Source: an uncultured Prevotella sp.
GTDB lineage: Bacteria > Bacteroidota > Bacteroidia > Bacteroidales > Bacteroidaceae
Length of the DNA: 44,201 bases
Reading direction: 5' to 3'
Assembly: GCA_937907705.1 (NCBI GenBank)
Contig: CALCVP010000070.1
Location: forward strand, 1 to 44,201
Positions 23,676 through 32,535 of this stretch are shown one piece after another. Each line of letters opens with the position of its first letter. The first letter of the stretch is position 1. The position numbers and the translations under genes were made by a program. The notes under the pieces were generated by a model that was not told where the DNA came from, searched no databases, and was given only the letters and a program-made list of their open reading frames with translations.

Positions 23676-25277
23676 ATGAATCAATTAAAAACAGCTTGCT
23701 TGTCAGCAGCTCTGGCAGCATCCCTCACCACCCAAGCTGGTGGACTACTTACAAACACCAATCAGAATATAGCTTTTAACCGTATGATGAGCCGTGAGGC
23801 TTCTATTGCTATCGATGGTGTCTACTATAACCCTGCCGGTGTGGCTTTCCTGCCCAACGGGCACCATCTCAGTTTGAACGTACAGACTGCCTGGCAGACC
23901 CGAACCATAGACAATTCTTACGCATTGTTCCGCAATAACACCAATAACCCCTCTACCAACAGAACCTTCAAGGGCAAGGCTTTTGCTCCTGTCATTCCTT
24001 CAGCACAATATGCTTACAACAAGAACGGATGGTCTTTTCAAGCCAACTTCGCCTTGGCTGGCGGTGGCGGCAAGTGCAAATTTGACGACGGCCTAGGTTC
24101 TTTCGAAAAGATTGTGGCAGAAACAGCTATGGGTGCCATCGGACTGGCAGGACAGGTAGACGGCACTTTGGGCGCAGCCTTAGGCAATCCAGCCTTGAAG
24201 ATGTTTACTTCTGACCAGGCGTTTGGCCAGACTGGCGCATACAGCTTCAACAGTTATATGCGTGGCCGACAGTACTATTATGGCCTCTCTGTGGGCCTGG
24301 CACGCAAGTTCAACGACCATTTCAGTGCGTTTGCCGGTGTGCGTGCCGTGTATGCCTTGGCTAACTACTACGGCTATGTAAAGGATATCAAGGTAGGTGC
24401 CATGGACCTCTACAAGGTGCTTGACCCTTCCAAGACAGAGTCTGCCAACATTGAGCTGAACTGCGACCAGAGCGGATTAGGTTTTACCCCTATTATCGGT
24501 GTAGACTTCAAGACCGGCAAATGGAATTTCTCTGCCAAATATGAGTTCAAGACACGCATGCGCCTGAAGAATGAAGCCGTAAACCAAGCACCCAGTATAG
24601 GCAACTTGGGCGACAACCTGTCCAAAACAATGGTCAGCACGCTGACGCAACAGTTGATGCAACAGCCCGGCATGACGCAAGAGGCAGCACAACAGCAGGC
24701 TTTGGCTGTAACACAACAGGTGCTCGCATCACAGAATGTAACTGGCGCCATGCAGCAACTCAAGCAACAGTTTGACACCAAACTGGATGGTGCTATCGGC
24801 GAATATGAAGACGGAAAGCATATTGCTGCCGACATACCTTCGCTGTTGACCATCGGTGTGGGCTACCGCCCTATTGACGCTTTGCGCATCAACGCCGGTT
24901 TCCACTGGTTCGACGACAAGCACGCTACGGCTTACAACAACCGCCAAGAGAAACTGGACCACGGCACCATAGAATGGAACGCTGGTGCAGAATACGATAT
25001 CAACAAGGCGGTAACCGTCAGTGCCGGTTGGCAAAACACCAACTATGGATTGACCGATGAGTATATGGACGACAAGTCGTTTGTGGTAAGTTCCAACTCG
25101 GTAGCTGTGGGCACCTGCATCAAGTTGTCCAAGAAGATGAACCTCAACGTGGCTTACTTCCACACCTTCTACACCAACAAGCATACTGCCGAGAAGGTAT
25201 CAGACCAGCTCACTTATACCGCTGACTATACACGCGACAACGATGTATTTGGCGTAGGTCTTGACATCAACTTCTAA
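23676..25277 (+). CDS. FadL/OMPP1-family outer-membrane transporter
   Basis: A 533-residue outer-membrane protein with a signal peptide (about 1-21, SLTTQA). The N-terminal hatch includes the FadL-type motif YYNPAGVAFLPNG (about 50-62). The barrel strands follow (NGWSFQANFALAGGGGK, YGLSVGLARKFNDHFSAFAG, WNFSAKYEFKTRMRL), ending in an aromatic residue (FGVGLDINF). The family carries hydrophobic compounds, such as long-chain fatty acids, through a lateral opening. A Gln/Met-rich helical insert (about 305-365, with QQLMQQPGMTQEAAQQQALA) interrupts the barrel and is longer than I would expect. Single gene, two-way terminator after it. The substrate is unknown. Confidence 0.88.
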   Translation: MNQLKTACLSAALAASLTTQAGGLLTNTNQNIAFNRMMSREASIAIDGVYYNPAGVAFLPNGHHLSLNVQTAWQTRTIDNSYALFRNNTNNPSTNRTFKGKAFAPVIPSAQYAYNKNGWSFQANFALAGGGGKCKFDDGLGSFEKIVAETAMGAIGLAGQVDGTLGAALGNPALKMFTSDQAFGQTGAYSFNSYMRGRQYYYGLSVGLARKFNDHFSAFAGVRAVYALANYYGYVKDIKVGAMDLYKVLDPSKTESANIELNCDQSGLGFTPIIGVDFKTGKWNFSAKYEFKTRMRLKNEAVNQAPSIGNLGDNLSKTMVSTLTQQLMQQPGMTQEAAQQQALAVTQQVLASQNVTGAMQQLKQQFDTKLDGAIGEYEDGKHIAADIPSLLTIGVGYRPIDALRINAGFHWFDDKHATAYNNRQEKLDHGTIEWNAGAEYDINKAVTVSAGWQNTNYGLTDEYMDDKSFVVSSNSVAVGTCIKLSKKMNLNVAYFHTFYTNKHTAEKVSDQLTYTADYTRDNDVFGVGLDINF

Positions 25278-25300
25278 CAGTCATATCCACAATAACTGCG

Positions 25301-25334
25301 AAGGCCGCTGATACGCATTTGTATCAGCGGCCTT
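25301..25334. terminator. Two-way terminator between the FadL-like gene and priA
   Basis: AAGGCCGCTGATAC (25301-25314), loop GCATTT, GTATCAGCGGCCTT (25321-25334): a perfect 14-base stem followed by TTGTGTTT. Confidence 0.92.
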
Positions 25335-25344
25335 TTGTGTTTAT

Positions 25345-25357
25345 AAGCAGGTGCTCA
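25345..25357 (-). repeat. Partial copy D of the interspersed AAGYAGGTG element
   Basis: On the minus strand GATGATGAGCACCTGCTT follows the priA stop directly and matches the right end of copy B (TAATGATGAACACCTACTT) and of copy A (TTGAGCACCTGCTT). No left end is visible. Confidence 0.4.
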
Positions 25358-25360
25358 TCA

Positions 25361-27631
25361 TCAGCATGGGTCTACATCATAGTAGATCTGCACCCCACCA
25401 TAGCGTTTGTCTTTCATCATGACTTCCTGGACAGTGCGCAGATGCTGACGCACTGTAGGCAAAGAGATGCCCCGCTCCAGCTTGATGACCAACTTGCGTA
25501 TATGCAAAGTCTTTACCTTTGCTATCGAAGGCTTGTCAGGGCCTAAGACACGCGGCCCCAACCAGCGGCGCAACTGGGCTGCAAAATCCGTGGCAGCCTG
25601 CTCCACCACCACATCATCCTTATGGCGCAGATAGGCATACACCAAGTGGCAGAAGGGCGGATAATGAAATGCTTCGCGCTCTTCCAGCTGGTCTTTGAAG
25701 AAGGTGTCGCTGTCGTTATGTACCACTTGGGCAATGATGGGCAACTGCGGACTCTTGGTTTGCAGGATTACCAAGCCCTGATGTCCTTTTCTGCCTGCCC
25801 TGCCGCTCACCTGTGAAAGCATGGAAAAGGCATATTCATAGGCTCTGAAGTCAGGATAATTGAGCATGCTGTCGGCATTGAGTATGCCCACCACGCTCAC
25901 CTTGTCGAAATCAAGACCTTTGGTAACCATCTGTGTACCTATCAGCAGATTGGTGCGATGCGCCGAGAAATCGTTGATGATACGCTCATACGCATTGCGG
26001 GTGTGGGTGGTGTCCAAATCCATCCGGGCTATGCGGGCATCAGGAAACAGGCTGCTCACCTGGTCTTCTATCTTCTCCGTACCATAGCCACGGCCACGCA
26101 AATCATGGCTTCCACAGCAAGGACACACCATGGGCACCGGATAAGCGGCGCCACAGTAGTGGCACGTAAGCTGGTTGAGCCGCTTATGGTAGGTCAGCGA
26201 CACATCACACTGCTCACAATGAGGCACCCACCCGCACTCTCTACACTCTATCATAGGGGCAAAGCCACGACGGTTCTGAAACAATATTACCTGTTCGTCG
26301 CGGTCCAATGCTTGTCTGACAGCTTGCAGCAACGTGGGCGAAAAAGGTCCTGACATCATCTTTCTGTGCTGCAAATCTTTCGTGTCTACCACATGGATGG
26401 CTGGCAATTGCATATCGCTGTACCGACGGGTGAGCCTTACCAAGCCGTATTTTCCGATATCAGCGTTGTACAGGCTCTCTATGCTTGGCGTGGCAGAACC
26501 GAGCAGCACCTTGGCATGCTGCTGATGAGCCAGCATGATGGCCACATTGCGGGCATGGTAACGGGGTGCTGGGTCTTGCTGCTTGAAAGAGGTCTCGTGC
26601 TCCTCGTCTACAATGACAAGCCCAAGGCGGGTAAAAGGCAGCAACACTGCCGAGCGCGCACCCAATATCACATCGTAAGGTTGGGCAGAGAGTTGCTTCT
26701 TCCATATCTCTACACGCTCTGCATCGGCATACTTGGAATGGTAGATGCCCAAACGGTTGCCAAACACTTGTTGCAGCCGATGTCTCATCTGCACGGTCAG
26801 CGCTATCTCCGGCAGCAGATACAACACTTGCTGCCCTTGCGCCAAGGCTTGCTGAATAAGATGGATGTATATCTCGGTCTTGCCACTGGAGGTAACACCA
26901 TGAAGCAGCACTACCGATTTGGATTTAAACTGCTCCTGCACACTGTCAAAGGCTGTCTGCTGGGCTTCGCTCAATGGCTTGATACGCTCCAGATGGGCTT
27001 CGCCGGCATCATTCAGCCTGCCCACTTCGCGCTGGTAGGTAGTAAGCAGTTGGCGCACCACCAGATTTCTGAATACAGGAGTGGTAGAACGGGTAACATT
27101 GAGCAACTCTTCGCGGCTCACCTCCGCTATCTTCTCTGTGGGTGTATCGCCTTGCAGCATATCCCAATGCGAAAGATGCAAATACTCCACAAACACTTTC
27201 CGCTGTGCATCAGACCGCCGCAAAATATCCAAAGCTATATGCAGTGCCTGCTCACTACGGTAGGTTGGCGCCAAACCCACATACACCTCTGTCTTGGGAG
27301 TATAGCTATCGGTAGACTTGAGACCGCCGGGCAAGGCTGCGGTGTAGACATCGCCAATGGCTGCCAAATAGTAATCGGCTATCCACTGCCACAGTTTTAG
27401 CTGCGCACCGGTAACAAGGGGAGCCTCATCCAGCAGCAGCTTGATGTCTTTCAAGCTAAAGTCAGGCTTCTCGTCATGCGCATGCGCTATCAGCCCCACT
27501 CTGGTCTTGGTGGTACCAAAAGGCACCAAGACCCTCATTCCGGGCTGTACGAGCGGCTGCAGATCGCTGGGCACCGAATAAGTAAACAGCCTGTTTAGCG
27601 GCAAAGGCAATATAATATCTACATATTTCAT
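25361..27631 (-). CDS. priA: Primosomal protein N' (replication restart helicase)
   Basis: A 756-residue PriA, a 3'-5' DNA helicase that reloads the replisome at stalled forks. The N-terminal 3'-DNA-end-binding domain covers about 1-100. Walker A is GVTSSGKT (245-252), Walker B is VIVDEEHE with a Gly-rich neighbourhood, and motif III is LGSATPS. The zinc region holds eight cysteines in four pairs: CRECGW, CEQC, CHYC and CPCC. Late helicase motifs are FQNRRGF, GTQMVTKGLDF and SQVSGRAGRKG. Complete and of normal length. A full promoter lies at 27666-27696. Its stop is followed at once by repeat fragment D and the terminator. Confidence 0.97.
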   Translation of the reverse strand: MKYVDIILPLPLNRLFTYSVPSDLQPLVQPGMRVLVPFGTTKTRVGLIAHAHDEKPDFSLKDIKLLLDEAPLVTGAQLKLWQWIADYYLAAIGDVYTAALPGGLKSTDSYTPKTEVYVGLAPTYRSEQALHIALDILRRSDAQRKVFVEYLHLSHWDMLQGDTPTEKIAEVSREELLNVTRSTTPVFRNLVVRQLLTTYQREVGRLNDAGEAHLERIKPLSEAQQTAFDSVQEQFKSKSVVLLHGVTSSGKTEIYIHLIQQALAQGQQVLYLLPEIALTVQMRHRLQQVFGNRLGIYHSKYADAERVEIWKKQLSAQPYDVILGARSAVLLPFTRLGLVIVDEEHETSFKQQDPAPRYHARNVAIMLAHQQHAKVLLGSATPSIESLYNADIGKYGLVRLTRRYSDMQLPAIHVVDTKDLQHRKMMSGPFSPTLLQAVRQALDRDEQVILFQNRRGFAPMIECRECGWVPHCEQCDVSLTYHKRLNQLTCHYCGAAYPVPMVCPCCGSHDLRGRGYGTEKIEDQVSSLFPDARIARMDLDTTHTRNAYERIINDFSAHRTNLLIGTQMVTKGLDFDKVSVVGILNADSMLNYPDFRAYEYAFSMLSQVSGRAGRKGHQGLVILQTKSPQLPIIAQVVHNDSDTFFKDQLEEREAFHYPPFCHLVYAYLRHKDDVVVEQAATDFAAQLRRWLGPRVLGPDKPSIAKVKTLHIRKLVIKLERGISLPTVRQHLRTVQEVMMKDKRYGGVQIYYDVDPC

Positions 27632-27665
27632 GCTAACAAGTGGTGTAAAAAGTGTACTTACCGTG

Positions 27666-27696
27666 CAAAATTAATGGAAAACTGCCGCACCACAAA
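27666..27696 (-). promoter_or_regulatory. priA: Promoter of priA
   Basis: Minus strand: TTTG (27696-27693), 19 bases, TAATTTTG (27673-27666). Full consensus; leader about 30 bases. Array 2 begins 38 bases upstream of the -33 box. Confidence 0.8.
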
Positions 27697-27734
27697 ATAA
27701 AACCGAGAAAAGGAACAAGTTGCTGTCCTTTGCC

Positions 27735-27888
27735 AAGAGCTGTGCAGAGGACTGGCAACAGCACTGCTATCAGCCTGCGATTGCATAGCTCTTGCCATCC
27801 GATTGCAATGCTTCCGCAATGCAATAGCTATGCTATTAGAATGCGAAAGCACTGCTTTGACCCATGCAAAGCAGTGCTTTCTGAAAAA
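27735..27888. repeat. 22-base degenerate tandem array 2
   Basis: Seven units start at 27735, 27757, 27779, 27801, 27823, 27845 and 27867: exact 22-base phase throughout. Cores: AAGAGCTGTGCAG, AACAGCACTGCTAT, GATTGCATAGCTCT, GATTGCAATGCTTC, AATAGCTATGCTAT, GAAAGCACTGCTTT, CAAAGCAGTGCTTT. The last two form a perfect 15-base inverted repeat around ACCCATG. The array fills the gap between the T9SS cargo gene and the priA promoter. With the flanking sequence it accounts for most of the 321-base gap; I see nothing else there. Confidence 0.85.
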
Positions 27889-27952
27889 GAAATGTTATGG
27901 GGAACTATCTCATTGTGTAACAAACGACAGAATCCCTTTGATATTATGAGCC

Positions 27953-30394
27953 TTATTTTACAAGAACTTTTCTTACCGTACCGTTCTTCATCCTCACAAT
28001 ATTGATGCCACGCTGTGCACCGTTGATGCGCTGGCCGCTGAGATTGTAGCGCTCTGCCACGTCGGCAGCATTGACAAATGCAGCAGGTTGGTCTATTGCA
28101 GTTACAACACTTGAACCATTGGCAAGGTTAACCGTTACGTAATCAGAAGGATCAGAGGTAGCTGAATGGCTGATGCTATCGGTGCGCAAAGCTGTTACAG
28201 AGTAAGCATACTTGTCATAACCGTAAGCATCCAAGCCATCAAATGCAGCTGAGAGTACATCAGCATTTTCAGTATTTACAGCACTGAGCCATGTATAGAC
28301 ATTGCTGCCGACTTTGACATTTTGGCTAATTTGTATATTGTCTACCATGAAGGTATTAGATGCTGTAAAACGAAGCACTACGGCCTTTCCATGTTCCGGC
28401 ACAGTGTAAGTACCGTCAATAACACCCTTTACATTGAACGGAATGGTGTAAGTCTCGTTAGGAGTAGTAATTTCAAGCTCATCGCCCGGTGTACCTACTG
28501 CCTTGATCTTGAGATTGAATTCCTCATCATTGTCCAAATACAGGGCAGGTGTCTTGATGGCGCCATAAGTAGAATTGTCATTTACAGCACCCATCCAGCC
28601 TTGAGACAGCGCCATATTCTTGACTGTCCAACCTGGGTTCTTGGTATATTTGTCAAGACTTTGGTACTTGTTGGCACCTATCGGGTCGGGGTTGGTAGGG
28701 TCTGTATTTTGGGTTACCTTCTCATTTACGCCAGAGAAGTCTTCGTCCACCACATTATATACTTCGTCCTTAGCCGCAGTATACACGCCATAGTTGGTTA
28801 CAGTATAGCTGGTAGCCTTGTAAGATTTCTCCCAGTTTGCGGTATAACTGCCGCGGCTGTCAATGTCGGTGGCAGGCTTTGCCTTAGGAGTGGCTACGCC
28901 ATAAGCCAAACGAAGGGTCAAGGCTGAAGTGGCATCACCATAGTGAGACTGCACACCATAATAGTAATCGTATATTGGCAATATATTCTTGCTGAACGTG
29001 TAAGATGTCTCTTCCGTATCATCATAGCGGTATCCATACTCCTCTTCGATGCTCAGAGGCAACAAGTCGGCATCCTTGCCACCCTGCACATTCATATTGT
29101 CAAGTACTATGTAACTGTTCTTCGGCAAGTATGAGCCATAGATACGCACGCCATAGTAACGGCCGCTGAATGCGTTTCTGGTAGCTTCTTCCATATCCAC
29201 CTCGCCAGGTTCTACCCAACCGTCTGCATAGAATGAGCCATACGATTTCCAGCCCTCATCGGTCAGCAGGTCAATGTCGATGGAAGCATCTGCATCAATC
29301 AGCTCGTCTTCAGTGGCACCAGACACTTTCATCCAAAAAGTCATGTTCTTGTAGGTAGAGAAGTTGTAAGGAGTGGTCAGCGTATCGCCCTGTGCCAAGG
29401 TCAATGCCTTTGTATCGTCTGCACCAATGCCATCAGCAATTTTGCCATTGGTAGTGAATCCTTCAGCAATGCCGTCTTCAAAGTCGGCAGTCCACAAGCG
29501 GTCTTCTGTACCATAGACATCGCGCTGATAAATCCATGTATAATAATTCTGTGCCATTGCCATCTTCTGCCAGTTGGCAGTAAACGATCCATCCGTAAAA
29601 TTGGTAATAGGCAACATGGCTGGCTCTGCCATAAAATTATCGTTGCGGTCAACGCGCACATAGTCTATCAGACATTCACCATAAGACAGTATCTGCAAAA
29701 ATCCGTCATTGGAAGATGTCAGGTTATGCACTTTCAACGTAACTATCTTCCATCCGTTCTCAGGGTAGAGCGTAGTCGAGACATTAGACAATTCATCACT
29801 GCCTGTATCTACAAAGTTAGGATTGTTGTAGCCACCGCACAACATATTGACATTGACATAAGCCTTTTTCTTTCCAAAACACTTCATGCGAACCGTAATG
29901 GTAAGGTCGCCGGAATAGTCGCCCAAGGCAGAATTAAGCATTGCTCCTTCATAGCCCAACGTGTCTTTCAAGTAAGCATTGCCACCTGCCTGAAACACCC
30001 AATTGCCATTCCAGCCCGGTGCCTCGGTGTATTGTGGGTCTATATCAGTTTGCACAGGACCACCATAGTAGCCATATTCATCACATAAGGCCTCTGTATC
30101 CGGCTCCTCAGCAGAACCTTTTGTAAACTTGTCAAAGCCCTCATTGATAATTTCGTCAGCACATACCGCCCCACCCCAAGTCTTGCGCGGAGCTTTCTGT
30201 AATGCAACAGCCGAGGCGTGCTGAGCAGCTCTGGAGGTCAACTTTCCAAACAACGGCAACTGGTGTCCATTAACTGTAACTGTCTTTTCCGATGGTTTTA
30301 CTATCTGTCTTCTCGCACCTTGCGCCATGCCGTCAAATGGCATAGCAGCCAAAGCAGCTGCCAGAACACAGCAATAAGGAGTAAATCTTCGCAT
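27953..30394 (-). CDS. Secreted T9SS cargo protein with fibronectin-like segments
   Basis: An 813-residue protein. The Sec signal is about 1-25 (ends FDGMAQ). Extracellular beta-sandwich modules of the choice-of-anchor-J kind follow (around 80-260 with INEGFDKFT, APGWNGNWVFQAG; around 560-690 with VDEDFSGVNE, NPGWTVKNMALSQGWMG). Fibronectin-III-like turns read GSFTANWQKM (about 270) and GSYTANWEKS (about 540). The C-terminus ERYNLSGQRI, GINIVRMKNGTVRKVLVK matches the Prevotella type-A T9SS sorting domain. It should be exported by the Gld/Por machine encoded at 33438-39425 and stay on, or leave from, the surface. No enzymatic motif seen, so adhesion or ligand binding is likely (inference). Confidence 0.82.
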   Translation of the reverse strand: MRRFTPYCCVLAAALAAMPFDGMAQGARRQIVKPSEKTVTVNGHQLPLFGKLTSRAAQHASAVALQKAPRKTWGGAVCADEIINEGFDKFTKGSAEEPDTEALCDEYGYYGGPVQTDIDPQYTEAPGWNGNWVFQAGGNAYLKDTLGYEGAMLNSALGDYSGDLTITVRMKCFGKKKAYVNVNMLCGGYNNPNFVDTGSDELSNVSTTLYPENGWKIVTLKVHNLTSSNDGFLQILSYGECLIDYVRVDRNDNFMAEPAMLPITNFTDGSFTANWQKMAMAQNYYTWIYQRDVYGTEDRLWTADFEDGIAEGFTTNGKIADGIGADDTKALTLAQGDTLTTPYNFSTYKNMTFWMKVSGATEDELIDADASIDIDLLTDEGWKSYGSFYADGWVEPGEVDMEEATRNAFSGRYYGVRIYGSYLPKNSYIVLDNMNVQGGKDADLLPLSIEEEYGYRYDDTEETSYTFSKNILPIYDYYYGVQSHYGDATSALTLRLAYGVATPKAKPATDIDSRGSYTANWEKSYKATSYTVTNYGVYTAAKDEVYNVVDEDFSGVNEKVTQNTDPTNPDPIGANKYQSLDKYTKNPGWTVKNMALSQGWMGAVNDNSTYGAIKTPALYLDNDEEFNLKIKAVGTPGDELEITTPNETYTIPFNVKGVIDGTYTVPEHGKAVVLRFTASNTFMVDNIQISQNVKVGSNVYTWLSAVNTENADVLSAAFDGLDAYGYDKYAYSVTALRTDSISHSATSDPSDYVTVNLANGSSVVTAIDQPAAFVNAADVAERYNLSGQRINGAQRGINIVRMKNGTVRKVLVK

Positions 30395-30417
30395 ACGCTA
30401 TATAATGCTTTTCAATG

Positions 30418-30515
30418 GGGACTCCTTTATTGTGTTTCTCTTCTGTGGCAAGAAGAGGAGTCCCGTTGACTACCTGCCACCGAAGTTCTTTCTTTTCACT
30501 TCGATGGCAAAGGTA
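30418..30515 (-). promoter_or_regulatory. Leader hairpin and -7 box before the T9SS cargo gene
   Basis: TACCTTTG on the minus strand (30515-30508) is a -7 match. The leader after it contains GGGACTCCT (30464-30456) pairing with AGGAGTCCC (30426-30418), a perfect nine-base stem around 29 bases. A competing seven-base hairpin, CTCTTCT-TGCCAC-AGAAGAG, lies at 30438-30457 and overlaps the outer stem by two bases. The two folds could be alternatives. Confidence 0.5.
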
Positions 30516-30594
30516 TATAGAATTGCCAACAAACAATTGTTCTCGCTAACAACAAATGTCTTTGTTTATAATTTAAGACACAAAAAGCAAGTAT

Positions 30595-32238
30595 TTAATC
30601 GTTTTTTGCGTCTTTTTGCAGCCTTGAAGCACGCTGATATTCGCTGGGCGTAAGTCCTGTAACCTTCTTGAAAATGGCTACAAAGTTAGTACGGCTCTTG
30701 AAACCCACACTTGTAGCAATGGCTTCAATGGTAAGTTTGCCATAAGTTGCAGTGTCGCCCAGACGCCGACACGCCTCACGTATGCGGTATTCGCCCAAAA
30801 GGGCATTGAAGTTTTTACCAGCCTTCTCATTGATAACCTGCGAGAGGTCAGCATAAGAATAGCCCGTTTTTTCTGCCAATGAACGTAAGGAGAAGTCGCA
30901 AGAGCAAATGACAGCAGTGTCGGAGAGCTGCTGTTGCACGCTGGTATATATATCAGCCTTGGTTGATTCGTCCAATTTACTATTCTGATACTTGGTCTGC
31001 TGCACAGTGTCAGTATGGCACAAACTCTCCTGCATCTTCTCATAGAGGACCTGCTGCTGGCGTCTGAGCTGACGGTTCTTGTGCACAAAGTGTATCACTG
31101 AGAGCAAGGCCAGCACCACCAACACTACACACAGCATGATGATAATAAACTGTTGACGGCGCTGTGCATCCAATATCTTCACGCGGTCATTGGCATCTTG
31201 CAGTTCCGACAGGAAATGCATCTCACCGGCTGCCTGCACTTGACTGTCGATTACGAACTCTTCTTTCGCCTTCAGATACTGCATCTTGTAGTACATGGCT
31301 CTGTCAGGCTGGTTCACACTGGCATAATAAGCGCTTAACTGCGAATAAGTGGTGATTATCAAATCCTTGAAATGCTGTCCTTCCACAAGTTTCTTTACCT
31401 CCAGCAACTTATTAAGCACATTGGCTTTATCACCCATCTGCCCGTAAGCACTTGTCTCAAGGCACATCGTAGTGTACACATACCGGCCTGGAGTGTCGGG
31501 TGTATCCACAGCCCTACGGGCCAGCTGTGCATAGCGCAACACCTCCTTATACCGTTTGGAACGCATCAATGCCACGGTTTTTTCAAGCAAACGGTTATAC
31601 CTTGCCAATACCACTGTTGATGGAAAAGACAGGCTTTTATACAGCTTGCACTCCTTTTCTATGGCTGGCATCTTGTTGTCTATATAAGCGGCCAAAAGCA
31701 GATTGCAGTAGATGGGCTGCATGACTGTATAGTCTTTGGCACGGTAGGCACAATGAAATGCACGGCGATAATATTCTAAAGGTTTGCTGAGAAAATAACG
31801 GTCGGAGGATTGCAGGTCGGCTAAAGTGCCGTAAAGATTGCCTAAATTAAGATAGATATAAGCCAAATTCTTGTCTTGCTGATTAGCTTCTGCAATGCGT
31901 AAAGCCCGCTGCAAATTGGCAAAAGACTGCTGATAGTCAAAATAATGGTAGAAATAAATATAGCCTATATTGTTGTAAGCCCGTGTGGCTGCTATGCGTT
32001 CCTGTTCTGACATGCCTGAACGATAGGAGCGGTTGGCTACAATACTGTATACAATGAGCGCATCGCGGTACTTGCCTTGGCGCACAAATTTGCGGCCATA
32101 ATCAAGCAATAGTGTATCAGGAGTCTGCGACCAACGTGCAAACATGCGGGGCATATCCTTGCCTTGTCGGGCAGCAAAGGCTGTGGCAGACAGGGCGGAA
32201 AATGCCAATAACAATAGAATAAATCTGAACTTGCCCAT
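30595..32238 (-). CDS. Membrane-bound TPR regulator with AraC-type DNA-binding domain
   Basis: A 547-residue protein from ATG 32238. Signal peptide (about 1-22), periplasmic TPR-like helical repeats (about 35-340; for example NIGYIYFYHYFDYQQSFANL), one membrane helix (about 363-385) and a short coiled coil. The cytoplasmic AraC/XylS helix-turn-helix pair covers about 447-537: LRSLAEKTGYSYADLSQVIN, then IEAIATSVGFKSRTNFVAIF and TGLTPSEYQ. This design senses outside the inner membrane and binds DNA directly. It lies 200 bases upstream of the cargo gene on the same strand, a possible target (inference). ATG 32238 was chosen because a -7 box at 32272-32279 would make the longer start nearly leaderless. 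Confidence 0.85.
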   Translation of the reverse strand: MGKFRFILLLLAFSALSATAFAARQGKDMPRMFARWSQTPDTLLLDYGRKFVRQGKYRDALIVYSIVANRSYRSGMSEQERIAATRAYNNIGYIYFYHYFDYQQSFANLQRALRIAEANQQDKNLAYIYLNLGNLYGTLADLQSSDRYFLSKPLEYYRRAFHCAYRAKDYTVMQPIYCNLLLAAYIDNKMPAIEKECKLYKSLSFPSTVVLARYNRLLEKTVALMRSKRYKEVLRYAQLARRAVDTPDTPGRYVYTTMCLETSAYGQMGDKANVLNKLLEVKKLVEGQHFKDLIITTYSQLSAYYASVNQPDRAMYYKMQYLKAKEEFVIDSQVQAAGEMHFLSELQDANDRVKILDAQRRQQFIIIMLCVVLVVLALLSVIHFVHKNRQLRRQQQVLYEKMQESLCHTDTVQQTKYQNSKLDESTKADIYTSVQQQLSDTAVICSCDFSLRSLAEKTGYSYADLSQVINEKAGKNFNALLGEYRIREACRRLGDTATYGKLTIEAIATSVGFKSRTNFVAIFKKVTGLTPSEYQRASRLQKDAKND

Positions 32239-32271
32239 CATTGTGCTGTGTATTATGGGCACAAAGTTAAG

Positions 32272-32279
32272 AAAAAATC
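32272..32279 (-). promoter_or_regulatory. -7 element of the TPR-AraC regulator
   Basis: TAACTTTG on the minus strand fits TAnnTTTG. No TTTG at normal spacing upstream. It supports the start at 32238 and not 32262. Confidence 0.4.
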
Positions 32280-32405
32280 CGCAAAACCAACAGTTTTCAG
32301 CCCATTACATAAATGTGGCATAACTGCAACGGGACAAATCAAAGCCTATACAACAACGGACAGTAAACATCAAAAAGGGCTGTTCCTTGCTGATACCGGA
32401 CAACA

Positions 32406-32450
32406 CAACAGAAGCGCATGCAGCCTTTTGGACCGCATGCGCTTCTGTTG
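32406..32450. terminator. Terminator-like hairpin after the 32536 gene
   Basis: CAACAGAAGCGCATGC (32406-32421) pairs perfectly with GCATGCGCTTCTGTTG (32435-32450). It lies in the gap between the regulator start and the stop of the small beta-barrel gene, and on the minus strand ends the latter. The T-run is weak on that side. Confidence 0.75.
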
Positions 32451-32535
32451 TTGTTATCTCATTTGCCCGCTTACATATCACTGAAGAACAACATCAGCAG
32501 TATGATTGCAGACTGACAAAGAAAGAAAAGACGCC

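Noticed and set aside
23442..23684. 80-codon minus-strand frame before the FadL-like gene
   Set aside because: Covers the promoter and terminator region; composition not protein-like.
26366..27400. Long plus-strand frame opposite priA (344 codons)
   Set aside because: The opposite strand encodes a complete PriA; this frame has no start context or recognisable domain.
27633..27852. Short frames reading through array 2
   Set aside because: Same reason: products of the repeat composition.
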